Positions 9,501-17,282 of a stretch of 52,311 nucleotides of DNA are shown in pieces. Each line of letters begins with the position of its first letter. Within the stretch, counting starts at the first letter, position 1. Position numbers and translations under genes: made by a program. The DNA is taken from the NCBI GenBank assembly GCA_016717115.1, contig JADKGE010000019.1, positions 1 to 52,311 on the forward strand, written 5' to 3'. The notes beneath the pieces are model-generated. The model saw nothing but the letters and a program-made list of their open reading frames with translations, was not told the DNA's origin and ran no database searches. The stretch comes from Actinomycetota bacterium (lineage in GTDB: Bacteria > Actinomycetota > Actinomycetes > S36-B12).

Positions 9501-10015
9501 GTGCCGGTGGTCAGAGCGCGCGCTACTTCGACCGTGAGGACCTCATCCGAGTTGCGCAGGAGAGGGCCGTGGGCCGCAATGCGCCCCGAAGCAAGAATGA
9601 AGCCCGTGCGTGGCCCGAACTGCTCGACGACCCGGCCATCCCAGACGGCTACCTCACCTTGGAGCAGGCCGCCGCCCTTCTGTCTGTGGGTATCCACGAC
9701 ATGCGGGACAAGTGCCTGGAGACGCCCTGGGATGAAGGCCCCTTGCCATACCGCCGTATCCCTCGTCGGGGCACGCCAGCCGTGGTAGTCGCCCAGGGAG
9801 ATGTTGAGAACCTCGACCAGGTTTGGGTCGCCAGCCATCAGCGGGACCTGCTGCTCATTGGCGCGGCCGCTCGGTTGGCCGGCGTCGGGGCCGGTGCCCT
9901 TCGCCGGGCCACCGACCGCAAGGAACTCGCGGTCCTCGTTACGGGTGGTGAGACACGCCGCTACCGCAATGACGATGTCGTTGCCTGGGCGTCGGGTCAC
10001 AAGCGGCGTCAGTAG
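6560..10015 (+). CDS. very large serine recombinase-like protein with zinc ribbon and three helix-turn-helix domains, 1151 aa
   Basis: Start chosen at ATG 6560, nine bases after GAGGAG; upstream codons in frame look noncoding and ATG 6551 sits directly on the GAGGAG. Residues 27-36 (LRVSANNRET) match the catalytic R-x-S region of serine recombinases (Ser30). A GGIDAMT segment and an MADWDRW...RVWDAAR...VDLYS block fit the rest of the resolvase domain. RDTIRRQT followed by PLGYTVAG fits the helix E and recombinase-domain junction. A coiled region lies around residues 520-600. Cys pairs from residue 870 (CSEC...CATC) form a zinc ribbon. MerR/excisionase-like helix-turn-helices follow near 950, 1033 and 1095. 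This is roughly twice a usual large serine recombinase. It converges with the 10009-12019 gene, overlapping by 7 bases. It may be an integrase of this island, or a divergent regulator derived from one. Confidence 0.6.
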   Translation: MENANGASPLIVDMLSELPKNTESTQLRVSANNRETLAANAQRAEKKMDRRPSVKALADIGGIDAMTASTPEGVALRKEKGILEVRRRDVHPSADKPTLVIAWLWPVKDPVTGCVDLLLAIADTAAESTLRVDHDPLPRNAASELMVAVLMHPNIVAMHMADWDRWVRSIAHGTRVWDAARRGGCRLWEGDHEVDLYSVGGAYETQNKSIGTAATRDTIRRQTTTGVLSRFDMHEVSWPYQTANAPLGYTVAGRRTNAVHGACRKFAVLVKDEKNAAGWLAFFRAWLSGETLRAASEKLVEHHVECRGVKQAGLTYDRCSKDTVYRAAQTHTSARHYALLRDKRYRAKVGVPVASKPGERWEGYEVDHLDLAFEYGCIDVDVALPAHDIALTDEEFDEWKRLLSVRTSRERTTDQPVKALTGAATWRDGVHDYKLTAQGGNSKWTYYQVRRRPLEQSYLLDEASGTKTERGWQTLEGDLVLSARAADVEAALGRGIVAGAISILKNEATLEVATREKRDEAEDESRRAARLEELGVLVSRAQEDADDAADVIILRGESENRRDRAEDARTTHEALVAERDRLLQASRSREGVRSADVEGTAEVDVASLASVAGLLLSADGESMPRILNDAVRTITNKTLRVIADPSQTGIAYVIATIHWPSLSGETLTFNVREIITLASANGTKGTKDIGGVAVRLIMCEGRTVDEAVAAIGGTTSRARVIAKAQAHLQTLGMGGTHNWRRRAILDCPLEETKSIVWSLLTGEPIRTGAEPAFVELLRKTYLTRAGGPPWKGVWAREARLARIALGIFAAKLGRGEDLAEGILVDELARQMGCSTREAMLLAGGPSAGIRYRHVLENHEGDGRVLRPRQCSECSGWLLHVIRVPETTFCGGLVCATCHGLADGTPVPSGYLGLWDGPGGHQGRIDQGEGSRMGSFSDYKAPHDPIPGRARLIKIGEAARLTGLHPATLRRWVQVGWITSHRAGGQSARYFDREDLIRVAQERAVGRNAPRSKNEARAWPELLDDPAIPDGYLTLEQAAALLSVGIHDMRDKCLETPWDEGPLPYRRIPRRGTPAVVVAQGDVENLDQVWVASHQRDLLLIGAAARLAGVGAGALRRATDRKELAVLVTGGETRRYRNDDVVAWASGHKRRQ

Positions 10016-12019
10016 CCTCGCGGCCGAGTACTTCCCAGATGCCCGTACACGCTGTCGGACCATGTCATGGGAGGCACAACCGGGATGGAGGGTCGTTCGT
10101 CATGCGTGGGCATGGATTGCAGCACCGAGTTCAGCCTGTCCCGTTGGCTGGCAGTCAGTTCGAGTCCTGCGCCCATCTCCTGGGTGAGCGCGTTGATGGC
10201 GGAGATCACACGGTTCACGGTCCGAGTCCCTACGGAGGTCGTCGGGGGCTTGGTCGAGAGGAGTGCGGCACTCCTCTGGCACACAGCCAATTGCGTGAGA
10301 TCGCGCTGGACGCGAGGGGTGAAGGCCCGGTAGTCCAACGTCTCCATGAGCGTCCACAATCGCGTCACATCCCCGGCGTGGTCCGATCCGATCCAGTAGA
10401 CCTCGGGCTCGGCTTCGCGGACGTGCCACCGCCCGTCGTCGGCGGTGAGGTAGGCCGCCACCAAGCCGGGCGCGTCGATCAGCGTGCCGAGGGGGTCACG
10501 CATGATCAAGGACCGTAGCCGCATATCCATCTCGCGCGGCGAAACGCGCGTCCCGCTGCCCTGCGGCTCGAAATAGACGTCCCTCCAGCGGTCCTCTTCC
10601 ACGCCAGCCCCAACGCCGGCGGCGGCAGAGCTGCGGGGCGTCCGCGGGGTCCCGAGAGCGTGGACCGCGGCGACGACCGCCGAGTTCCTCGGGAGCACCA
10701 GCGCGTTCGCCGCCTGCCGAGGAGCGAGCCTCCCTCCTTGATAGGCGAGCGCTATCGAACTGCGCAGTCCAGTCAGTGACATGGGCCCACCCCATGGTTC
10801 GCCCGTTTGGTCGAACCACTCTTCTGGATCTGGCAGACGCACATGTGCCGGCTCGAGGAGCGAAGGATGCCCGGCAAGTCTGCTCAGGCTGGACCGGACG
10901 TCGCCGCAGGTCATCGCTCTGATGGACAACTGGTGCATGGCGTGGATGACGGCTAGTGCGGTCTCGTCGATGTCCATGCTCAAGGGCGTGGTGTAGTCGT
11001 CGACCCACTTGAGCCAGCTTCGTGTGGCCAGCTCGATCTCGAGGTCGCCCTTCTTGCCTGTGTGCGCTTGCCTGGCGTCGTTCGTGCCGTGCTCTTTGAG
11101 CTTCCGGTCGACATGGCCGGCGAGTGCAACCGCATTTCGTCGAGCCCCGTCATCGGCAAAGGGATCGGAGAAGTTGGCCGGCAGCGGGTCCCGCAGAGAC
11201 AGCCCATCGAATCCGAAGAGGTACCAGCCGCGCCGGAGCAGTGCGCGGAATTCCTGGCGGAAGGTCACCGTCTGGTTGCCGGTGTCGCACCAAACGGCGT
11301 TTGCGCGCTTTGAGGAGGGTGTGCCATGACTTCTCGTCGCGCGGCCCGGCGTCGGGATCGTCATGTGTTACTAGCCACGCCAGAATGGTGAGGCGGACGG
11401 CGCTCGGTTCCCGAGCGTCATCCGCGCTCCTGCGAAGCCGCGACTCCCAGTAGCGCAGTTGCGTGCCGTGCGTTCCCGTGCGACCCGCCGTCGTGGTCTC
11501 GTGTCTACTCAGCCACCGGGCTAGGTCATCGCGCGCCATCGGTAGCTCACCCCGCGACCTTTCGAGACGCCGCAGAGTTTCGCCTACCTGATCAGCAGGA
11601 AGCTGCTGTCTGCCGTTGGACATGCGCAGCAGTTCGACACTGCTGATGATCCGCTCGGTCATCCGGACCGTCATCGTCGCGACGTCCACTCCCTTGAGCC
11701 ATGGAAGCGGTATGTCCGTCTGCAGTGGTTCTCGCAAGGCCCGTGGAAAGGGGGGACGACCGACGCTGACTTCGTACTCGTCAACCCCCGCATAGACCAG
11801 CGGGTACATGCCGTTCGCGTCGGGTATCTCCGCTCGCTGGAACCACCCGGTCGCGTGAAAGAAGGCGTTGGCCTGATGCCAGCCGGCGTTCTGGTCCGCC
11901 AGTTCCACCCTCGACTCGTACGCCCTAACCGCCTCGAAGGTCATGCGATCGAACAGCCACCACTCGTCCCAGTCTTCGTCGACGCGTCGACGGTTTAGCG
12001 TTCGATGTGAGATAGGCAC
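10009..12019 (-). pseudogene. unrecognised ~665-aa protein interrupted by a frameshift
   Basis: Two overlapping minus-strand frames together make one protein. The first runs from GTG 12019 to about 11300 and the second continues to 10009. At about 11300 the 5' frame reads SWHTLLKARK and the 3' frame reads NAVWCDTGNQ. Removing one A from an AAA run joins them as KARNAVWCDTG. Downstream peptide (FRALLRRGWYLFGFDGLSL, then an acidic DDYTTPLSMDIDETAL) is clearly coding, with no good start of its own. I do not recognise the family; there is no P-loop, nuclease or membrane motif. The start overlaps the small 11995-12207 gene. It may be a genuine disruption, a sequencing indel, or less likely a programmed shift. 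Confidence 0.6.
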
Positions 12020-12207
12020 TCGCGGCTTTCATCGCTGGACGTCGGTGCTAGCTCAGCCATGACGCTGGAGAACGTCCCCGCGTGAGGCCCCGGTCGCGGG
12101 TAGCCGTCCAGGTTGAAAGGGTTCCGTCGCCAGATCGCCACCCAGCGCAGGGCCGCCCGCCCCAGAGCCCCCGGTACCGGGTCTCCGTGCTCGGGCCGTC
12201 TTCCCAT
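11995..12207 (-). CDS. possible small protein upstream of the frameshifted gene, 70 aa
   Basis: From ATG 12207 (an alternative start lies at 12248 in another frame), the protein has a basic, Trp-containing centre (LRWVAIWRRNPF) and an acidic C-terminus (DESRECLSHIER). Its stop lies 25 bases inside the next gene, so translation of the two may be coupled. I do not recognise it. It might be a small accessory or antitoxin-type protein for the following large gene; that is speculation. Confidence 0.4.
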   Translation of the reverse strand: MGRRPEHGDPVPGALGRAALRWVAIWRRNPFNLDGYPRPGPHAGTFSSVMAELAPTSSDESRECLSHIER

Positions 12208-12326
12208 TCAGTAATTGTGGCATTTGGGCGTCCATATTGCGGGATCAAATGGCGCGGTTACGAGTGGATGTTCCCTGCTGCCCGGCGCACGCTCGCCTTG
12301 TACGACCCGACAAACAGGAGGCACAC

Positions 12327-12650
12327 ATGTTCACCATCTTCAGACGAGCCGCACGGGCCCTGATGCGCATTGCTCGCTCGCTGGCGCGAAAGGCCGCTCG
12401 CGCGCTCGCCAAGGTCGGCCGCGCGGCTCAATCCGCAGTGCATCAGGCCGCTCGCACAGCTCGGTCGGCCTGGAAATGGCACGCCCACAGGATGCGCACC
12501 AGCGCGGCGTACCGCGGGTTCGCCACAACCGGCATACCGGCGCTCATCAAGGCCCTGCCGGTTGGTGCCGTCATCAGCGCGGCGCTGGCATTCCTTGCCG
12601 GCTTGTACCTGTCTGGCTACGCCGACGAGCCGGGCTACGCGGCGGCGTAG
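12327..12650 (+). CDS. small highly basic protein with a C-terminal membrane segment, 107 aa
   Basis: AGGAGG lies nine bases upstream of ATG 12327, a strong start. Residues 1-60 form an Arg/Lys/Ala-rich amphipathic helix (RRAARALMRIARSLARKAAR). Residues 70-98 are hydrophobic and Gly/Pro-containing (ALIKALPVGAVISAALAFL), probably one transmembrane helix or hairpin. The first 99 residues contain no Asp or Glu; the only acids are at 100-101. I know no family that fits. A positively charged helix anchored at the membrane could bind nucleic acid or phospholipid. It is the first gene of a set with 12724-13500 and 13609-13755. Confidence 0.75.
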   Translation: MFTIFRRAARALMRIARSLARKAARALAKVGRAAQSAVHQAARTARSAWKWHAHRMRTSAAYRGFATTGIPALIKALPVGAVISAALAFLAGLYLSGYADEPGYAAA

Positions 12651-12656
12651 CGACTC

Positions 12657-12684
12657 GCGGTGGGGGCCCCAGGGCCCCCACCGC
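12657..12684 (+). terminator. strong GC hairpin after the basic membrane gene
   Basis: A perfect 12-bp inverted repeat (12657-12668 and 12673-12684) with a four-base loop, seven bases after the stop codon. There is no T run, so it may be a partial terminator or mRNA-stabilising hairpin that sets the expression ratio between the first gene and the next. Confidence 0.55.
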
Positions 12685-12723
12685 CTGACCGTTCTTGGAC
12701 GAAACGAGACCTTGGAGATCCAC

Positions 12724-13500
12724 ATGAACGCACCAACACGTTCGGGTGACTCGCGGACTGAGGTGTCCTTCCCGGATGTCACGCAGTCAGCAGCTATGCG
12801 CGAACTCGCCGGAATGGTCGGCGACGACGACTGGACTACGGACCAGGGTCCCGATCTTCGGATGCTCGACCGCTACTGGTCCGAGGCCTACTCCCATGCA
12901 CACGATCACGGGACATGGGTCACGACCGAAGAGAACCTTCTCCTCGTCCCGACTCGGCTCCCTGTGGATGGACTGACTGACACGCAGGCGTACGCAGTTC
13001 TCGGCACGCCGCAGGCCGACGGCCGCCGCCCCTTCGAGACGTGGATCGAGATGGTCATTCCTGTCGTTCCCCTGGTCGGTGCCGAGGTGTCGACCGCCTT
13101 GAGCACGCTGACGTGCGGCCTCCGTTGGAGCTCCGAGCACCTTCTCCGCCCCGAGGCACTTGAGCGCCTCGGGGCGTCCAACAAGGAAGACGCTGACGGC
13201 TTGCTTCACTCGGCGCTTGACCGTATGACATCGCTCACTGGGCCAGCTGCGAACCTGCACCACCAGTGGTATCGGGGTCGCATCCGCGCCGGGGCGCGCC
13301 TCGTCCTGGACAACGGCGTGATCACCTACGCGGCGTTCAAGAACCACGGGTCGCACTGGAACTTCGCCACCGTCCTTACGCCGGCTATGGCCTGGCCTCA
13401 TATTCGCGTCGTCGGCGCTGGACCAGCCAGTCACCTTGCGGCGGCGGACGAGGCGACGTCGCACGACCAGGCACCTCCACTTCGCACGGCGTCCCTCTGA
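12724..13500 (+). CDS. hypothetical protein, 258 aa
   Basis: The start is ATG 12724 after TTGGAG; the long frame extending back to 12370 merely overlaps the previous gene. The protein has a mixed alpha/beta composition, with an acidic N-terminus (MVGDDDWTT), a WIEMVIPVVPLVG hydrophobic strand at about 107-119 and an Ala-rich C-terminus. No catalytic motif is recognised and no signal peptide is seen. It sits between two small basic proteins, separated on each side by a hairpin, which suggests one operon with tuned output. Confidence 0.7.
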   Translation: MNAPTRSGDSRTEVSFPDVTQSAAMRELAGMVGDDDWTTDQGPDLRMLDRYWSEAYSHAHDHGTWVTTEENLLLVPTRLPVDGLTDTQAYAVLGTPQADGRRPFETWIEMVIPVVPLVGAEVSTALSTLTCGLRWSSEHLLRPEALERLGASNKEDADGLLHSALDRMTSLTGPAANLHHQWYRGRIRAGARLVLDNGVITYAAFKNHGSHWNFATVLTPAMAWPHIRVVGAGPASHLAAADEATSHDQAPPLRTASL

Positions 13501-13512
13501 AAAGTCGGAGAC

Positions 13513-13534
13513 GGCACCCATTAGAGGGGGTGCC
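13513..13534 (+). terminator. hairpin after the 258-aa gene
   Basis: A 7-bp inverted repeat (GGCACCC and GGGTGCC) with an 8-base loop just downstream of the stop at 13500. It has no clear T run, so it may be an attenuator or processing site before the 48-aa gene. Confidence 0.4.
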
Positions 13535-13608
13535 TCAACCGGCCCAACCACGTCACGTGCGACTCACATGCCGATTGGTTCATCCAACAAGGTGAGGAGA
13601 CACCCGTC

Positions 13609-13755
13609 ATGGGTTACCTGATCACGATCCTGAAGTACACCCCGGCCGCCATCGAGCTGGTGCGACTAGGCATCGACCTCGCGGACGAGGCCGCCTCGAT
13701 GTGGGCGGACTTTGAGAGTGGCCAGAGGAAGCCGAAGAAGCGCAAGAAGCGCTAG
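13609..13755 (+). CDS. small protein with hydrophobic helix and polybasic tail, 48 aa
   Basis: It starts at ATG 13609 with GAGGAG about 10 bases upstream. The translation begins MGYLITILKYTPAAIELVRL, an amphipathic or membrane-associating helix, continues with an acidic Trp-containing part (LADEAASMWADFE) and ends in KKRKKR. This is a good candidate for a real small gene because of the ribosome binding site, the codon pattern and its place as third member of the set with 12327 and 12724. Function is unknown; a membrane-peptide or nucleic-acid-binding role is possible. Confidence 0.6.
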   Translation: MGYLITILKYTPAAIELVRLGIDLADEAASMWADFESGQRKPKKRKKR

Positions 13756-14417
13756 CAGGCGGATCGCTGGTCGACAGGCCCAACGCGCTGACTTGGTCGA
13801 CTGGGCGGTGCGGGGGTCGCGAGGGCCGCATCTCAACGGCCAGTCGGAGGCTTGGCCGTGAGTGGCTGACCCCGGACGCCCAATTCAGTCTGCCGGTCCT
13901 GCGGGTCGAACCTGACTGCGTGGCAGTTCGACGGTTCCTCTCGTAGTCGGACGATCTCTGGTTTCCGACCGCGCGCAGTGCATCGCGGTGGACGGCAACG
14001 TGCGCGGCAGCCGCCTTCACGCGGATGAGCGTACTGACGTCCAGGCGGCGTTTCCTGGCCGTGCCCGGCGAGTTCCACTCGCGCGGGCAGGACATCCAGT
14101 GGATCGAGAACCACGGCAATTTCGTCCATGTGAGCCTAGCCAGGTGGACGTCGGTCCGAACGTCACCGGAACCAGGTGACCGCGGTGCCCGCACGTTCGG
14201 GGTCGGCGTCACCCTCAAGCCCGTTTTGGCCGTCCACTTTCCAACCGAGGACACGACGTCGTGTGCCGGGGAGCGCACCCGAGGACGCTGATGGTGCCAA
14301 GACGGTTCGGGCGCGGGCCGCTCATGGCTTGCGGTCGCATCCTGAGTCGGCATCAGCCGAAACCTTGTTTACGGATATGCCACTTGACACAGTGCCGGAG
14401 TGCCTGGGCAGTGTCTA
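13756..14417. other. 662-base region without a confident gene
   Basis: A minus-strand frame at 13833-14129 (98 residues, beginning MDEIAVVLDPLDVLPARVEL) and an overlapping frame on the same strand each contain protein-like stretches. A plus-strand frame at 14025-14291 also does. None has a good ribosome binding site and none extends across the region. It may be a decayed minus-strand gene. Confidence 0.4.
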
Positions 14418-14681
14418 TCAGCCTTCGTTGCGCGGCCGTGAGGCCGTTGCGGTGAACGACCAGCTGGCCCGCTCGACCAGTCCGACCGGGCGCACCATCG
14501 GCGCCAGAGGTGTCCAGCAGGTCCACTGCCCGGTCTCCTGGTCGTGACGCAGCAGGCCCTCGCGGCCGTCGTCGAGCAGCGCAAGGACGCCCGCGACCAG
14601 GGCGTCGGTGTCGGGGTCCGGCACGACCGTCCGGGCCTGGCCGTCGATGCGGACGCGGGTGCCGATCGCGAGCTCGTTCAC
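14418..14681 (-). CDS. hypothetical protein, 87 aa
   Basis: From GTG 14681 the protein reads as an ordered small domain: VNELAIGTRVRIDGQ, then VVPDPDTDALVAGVLALLDDG, then GQWTCWTPLAPMVRP. The frame upstream of GTG 14681 is Pro/Arg/Ser-rich and looks noncoding. It is divergent from the coiled-coil gene, with 86 bases between. The alternating strands suggest a small beta-barrel, but I do not recognise a family. The ribosome binding site is weak, so the exact start is uncertain. Confidence 0.5.
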   Translation of the reverse strand: MNELAIGTRVRIDGQARTVVPDPDTDALVAGVLALLDDGREGLLRHDQETGQWTCWTPLAPMVRPVGLVERASWSFTATASRPRNEG

Positions 14682-14767
14682 GGGCCAGGGACGTGCCCGC
14701 GTCGTCCCGGGTGGCACTGGCCGGCGGACCGGCTGCGGTGTCAGCGGATGCGGGCACACTGGCTGGC

Positions 14768-15925
14768 ATGGCGAAGTCACACGCGGACCTGGCGAAGCTG
14801 CTGCGGGCGGAGGACGCCCGTGACGCGGCCCTCCGCGATGCTGCCTACTGGGAGGCGATGGCTGAGAACGCTGACCGCGAGTGGGACGACTGCCGCACGA
14901 AACTGGACAGCGTGCTCGCCCTGATGGACCTGGCACGGGACAACTACACGGCGGTGGAGGCTGAACGGAAGGAGGCCCAGGCTGAGGTGACACGTCTCGC
15001 GGAGGTGCTCAACGAGCGGTGGGCTGAACTGGCCCGCCTCGAGCAGGCGCAGGAGCTCCTGACCGACCAGCTCGGGACGTGGCAGTTCATCGCGCGCGAG
15101 ACCGGCGATGATTTGGTCCGCTGTCAGGAGGACTGCGACGCGCTGCGTGCCCAGCTGGCCCGCGTCGAGGCGGCACGGGACGCGGCCCTGACGGCGGCGG
15201 CCGAGTGGGAGCGCATCGCGGGCGAGTGGGAGCTCGACTACCTGCGAACGCTGGATGCGCTGGACGAGGCGAACTCGGACCTACGCGCGGTGCGGAAGCA
15301 GCTGGCCGACCGCGAGGTCGAGGTCCTGACCGACCAGCGGGACGCGGCCCTCGTAGCGGCTGCCGACGAGCCTCCTGGCGGATGGGCCGCGTATGCCGCC
15401 GGGTGGCAGACCTCCTACCGGAGCGTCATGCGCGGGTACATGGACACCCTCGCGGAACGCGACCACGCGAACCGGCAGCTGGCCCTCGTCGAGGCCGAGG
15501 CCGAGGTCTTGGCCGACCAGCGGGACGCGGCGCAGCGGGAACGCATGCAGGCCCGCGCCGCACTGACTGCGGTCCTGGACCTGCTGGAAGACGCCGACCT
15601 GCTGGCGCGGGCACGCGCGGTGGCGGCCGGCACCCCCGCGGAGGCGTACATCACCTACACGGACGCGGACCTGGCCGCCATCGAGGCCGACTGCGAAGCC
15701 CGAAACGGCAGCGTAGGGACGCCCGAATCGGGAGCGCAGGAACCGCCGAACGGGGCCGTCGTCGTCGACGCCAGCCACGTCGCCTGGCAGCGCAGAGACG
15801 TTGACGCGTTCGATGCGCCGGCGAACCGCTGGTTCCAGGTCGGGCAGGAGGACGGCGACCCGTGGACGGTCGTCACGGCCGCCGGCCCCGTCACCGTGGT
15901 GTGGACCCCGGCGGCCGATGAGTGA
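14768..15925 (+). CDS. long coiled-coil protein, 385 aa
   Basis: From ATG 14768 about residues 1-300 are an almost continuous charged helix with an irregular repeat built on (L)xDQRDAA/AARDAAL, seen at VEAARDAAL, LTDQRDAAL and LADQRDAAQ. This predicts a long parallel or antiparallel coiled coil. The C-terminal 65 residues form a separate small domain (VVVDASHVAWQRRD...RWFQVG...VTVVWTP). Domains of this kind occur in actinophage and integrative-element proteins, by my recollection. There is no signal peptide. It may be a structural or scaffold protein of the mobile element. There is no visible enzyme motif. Confidence 0.65.
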   Translation: MAKSHADLAKLLRAEDARDAALRDAAYWEAMAENADREWDDCRTKLDSVLALMDLARDNYTAVEAERKEAQAEVTRLAEVLNERWAELARLEQAQELLTDQLGTWQFIARETGDDLVRCQEDCDALRAQLARVEAARDAALTAAAEWERIAGEWELDYLRTLDALDEANSDLRAVRKQLADREVEVLTDQRDAALVAAADEPPGGWAAYAAGWQTSYRSVMRGYMDTLAERDHANRQLALVEAEAEVLADQRDAAQRERMQARAALTAVLDLLEDADLLARARAVAAGTPAEAYITYTDADLAAIEADCEARNGSVGTPESGAQEPPNGAVVVDASHVAWQRRDVDAFDAPANRWFQVGQEDGDPWTVVTAAGPVTVVWTPAADE

Positions 15926-16120
15926 AGGGCTACCCATGAACGACGATCTTGCGGCGCGATAGCGCAACAGCTCATGGCTGGTCGCATTCGCTGGTCGTCT
16001 GCGACCAGTACGCCCGCACGATCCGTGTCCTTGCCGAACGCGCCCGCACGAGTGGTCCGGGTCCACGGCGCATGCCGCGGGTGCTGCAGCTGACCACTTG
16101 GAAGTGACATCTCGCGTCGG

Positions 16121-17050
16121 CTATCGGCGTAGCCGCGGAGCCAGAGCAAGAAGGTTGATGATCCGTGCCAGGAGCCGCTGCCACCAACGATGCTTCGCCT
16201 GTGCGGGAGCAGCGGGTCGCGCCCGGCCCGCCCCTCCGGCCAGCTCCCTAGCCGCCGCCTTGGCCGGCCCCCGCACGGGCTGTGGCCTGGCCCCCTGGAC
16301 CGCCACATCGACTGGTCCCACGACAGGCGCGGCCCTCAGCCCGGCCCGGACCTTGGCGACCGTCGTTGGGCTGGCACCCGTGGCCTTGTGCACCTCACGC
16401 AGGCTCATGTTGGGGTGTGCCCTGAGGGTCCGTTCGATCGCGTCCCGCTGCCGATCCGCATGCACCGGTCGGAGCCGACCATCCTGGCCGCGTCGCCGGG
16501 CGGGCGGGTGTACCGGCGGGGCCACCGCGATCGCGCTCGGGAGGGGGAAGGGGCTGTCCAACTGCTGCTCCTGCTCAGTTGGACGGCCATCGGCGGCCTG
16601 ATGTGCGCTCATGAGCGTCCCAGCTCGCCGTGGGCTGATGCCGCACACAGCGGCCAAGGCATTCTGACCCAGGTCACATCCGGCGTTGAGCAGATTCTGG
16701 GCCGCCTGGAGGCGCTCGCTCCGGTTCAGCGGCGCTCCATGCGAGGCATTCTGCGAGATCGAGAGGACGAGAAGGTCGGCGTCGGACGTGTCGGCGCCGA
16801 TAACGTCGGCGAGTATGTGAGTGGCGCCGGCCCTGCGATGCGCCTCGAGCCGGTGGCCGCCGTCTACCAAGCGCCCGTCTGCCGCGACCGTGATAGGGGG
16901 GAGATGGGGAAGCGCCAGAAGAAGAGACTCGACGTGTTCGGGGCGAAGCTCACGCGACCAACCAGGGACCGCCTTCAGGTTTTCGAGCGGCACCAGGCGA
17001 ACAGGTCCGAATGCTGACGGGCTTGAGTCGTTCATCGGCTTCAGCGTCAT
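16121..17050 (-). CDS. ParB/Spo0J-like nuclease-domain DNA-binding protein
   Basis: 309 residues from ATG 17050 (ATG 17035 is an alternative). Residues 15-75 show the ParB N-terminal pattern: VRLVPLENLKAVPGW, ITVAADGRLVDGGHRLEAHRRAG (GGHR in place of the GERR/GEHR box). A helix-turn-helix region follows (ALAAVCGISPRRAGTLM). A second one lies near 200-230 (MSLREVHKATGASPTTVAKVRAG). The C-terminus is basic and ends in a hydrophobic RIINLLAL segment. Plasmid and island ParB-like proteins of this type regulate transcription or partitioning. It is divergent from pglW with 232 bases between, so it may belong either to the element backbone or to BREX control. No ParA gene is seen nearby. Confidence 0.75.
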   Translation of the reverse strand: MTLKPMNDSSPSAFGPVRLVPLENLKAVPGWSRELRPEHVESLLLALPHLPPITVAADGRLVDGGHRLEAHRRAGATHILADVIGADTSDADLLVLSISQNASHGAPLNRSERLQAAQNLLNAGCDLGQNALAAVCGISPRRAGTLMSAHQAADGRPTEQEQQLDSPFPLPSAIAVAPPVHPPARRRGQDGRLRPVHADRQRDAIERTLRAHPNMSLREVHKATGASPTTVAKVRAGLRAAPVVGPVDVAVQGARPQPVRGPAKAAARELAGGAGRARPAAPAQAKHRWWQRLLARIINLLALAPRLRR

Positions 17051-17135
17051 GGACGTGATCGTGCGTCTTCTCGACCCGGCGGCAGTGGCCGGGTAGGCGA
17101 TCTGCCGGGAGCGTGGCAGATGCCCTCGCGACTCC

Positions 17136-17164
17136 TTGACCGTTGCAGGATGCCCATGAATACC
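17136..17164 (+). promoter_or_regulatory. candidate promoter for the BREX operon
   Basis: TTGACC at 17136-17141 and a weak AATACC (or GAATAC) at about 17158-17164, spaced 16-17 bases, about 120 bases before pglW. This is the best match in the 232-base divergent gap, but the -10 is poor. Confidence 0.3.
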
Positions 17165-17282
17165 AGCCGGCGGGCGGGGCGGGGGCCCAGTCCAACGAGG
17201 TTCGGGTGAACGGGCACGTCGGCGTCGGCGACCTCTGCCAGAATGGCAAGTCTACGGACGAATCACACGCGACGGGGGCCAC

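Noticed and set aside
13622..14353. 243-aa minus-strand frame
   Set aside because: Ser/Arg/Pro-rich, overlaps the 48-aa gene antisense and has no ribosome binding site.
15300..15540. Repeats in the coiled-coil gene as a possible CRISPR or tandem array
   Set aside because: The repeats are degenerate codons for heptad-like DQRDAA units, in frame and without spacers of constant size.
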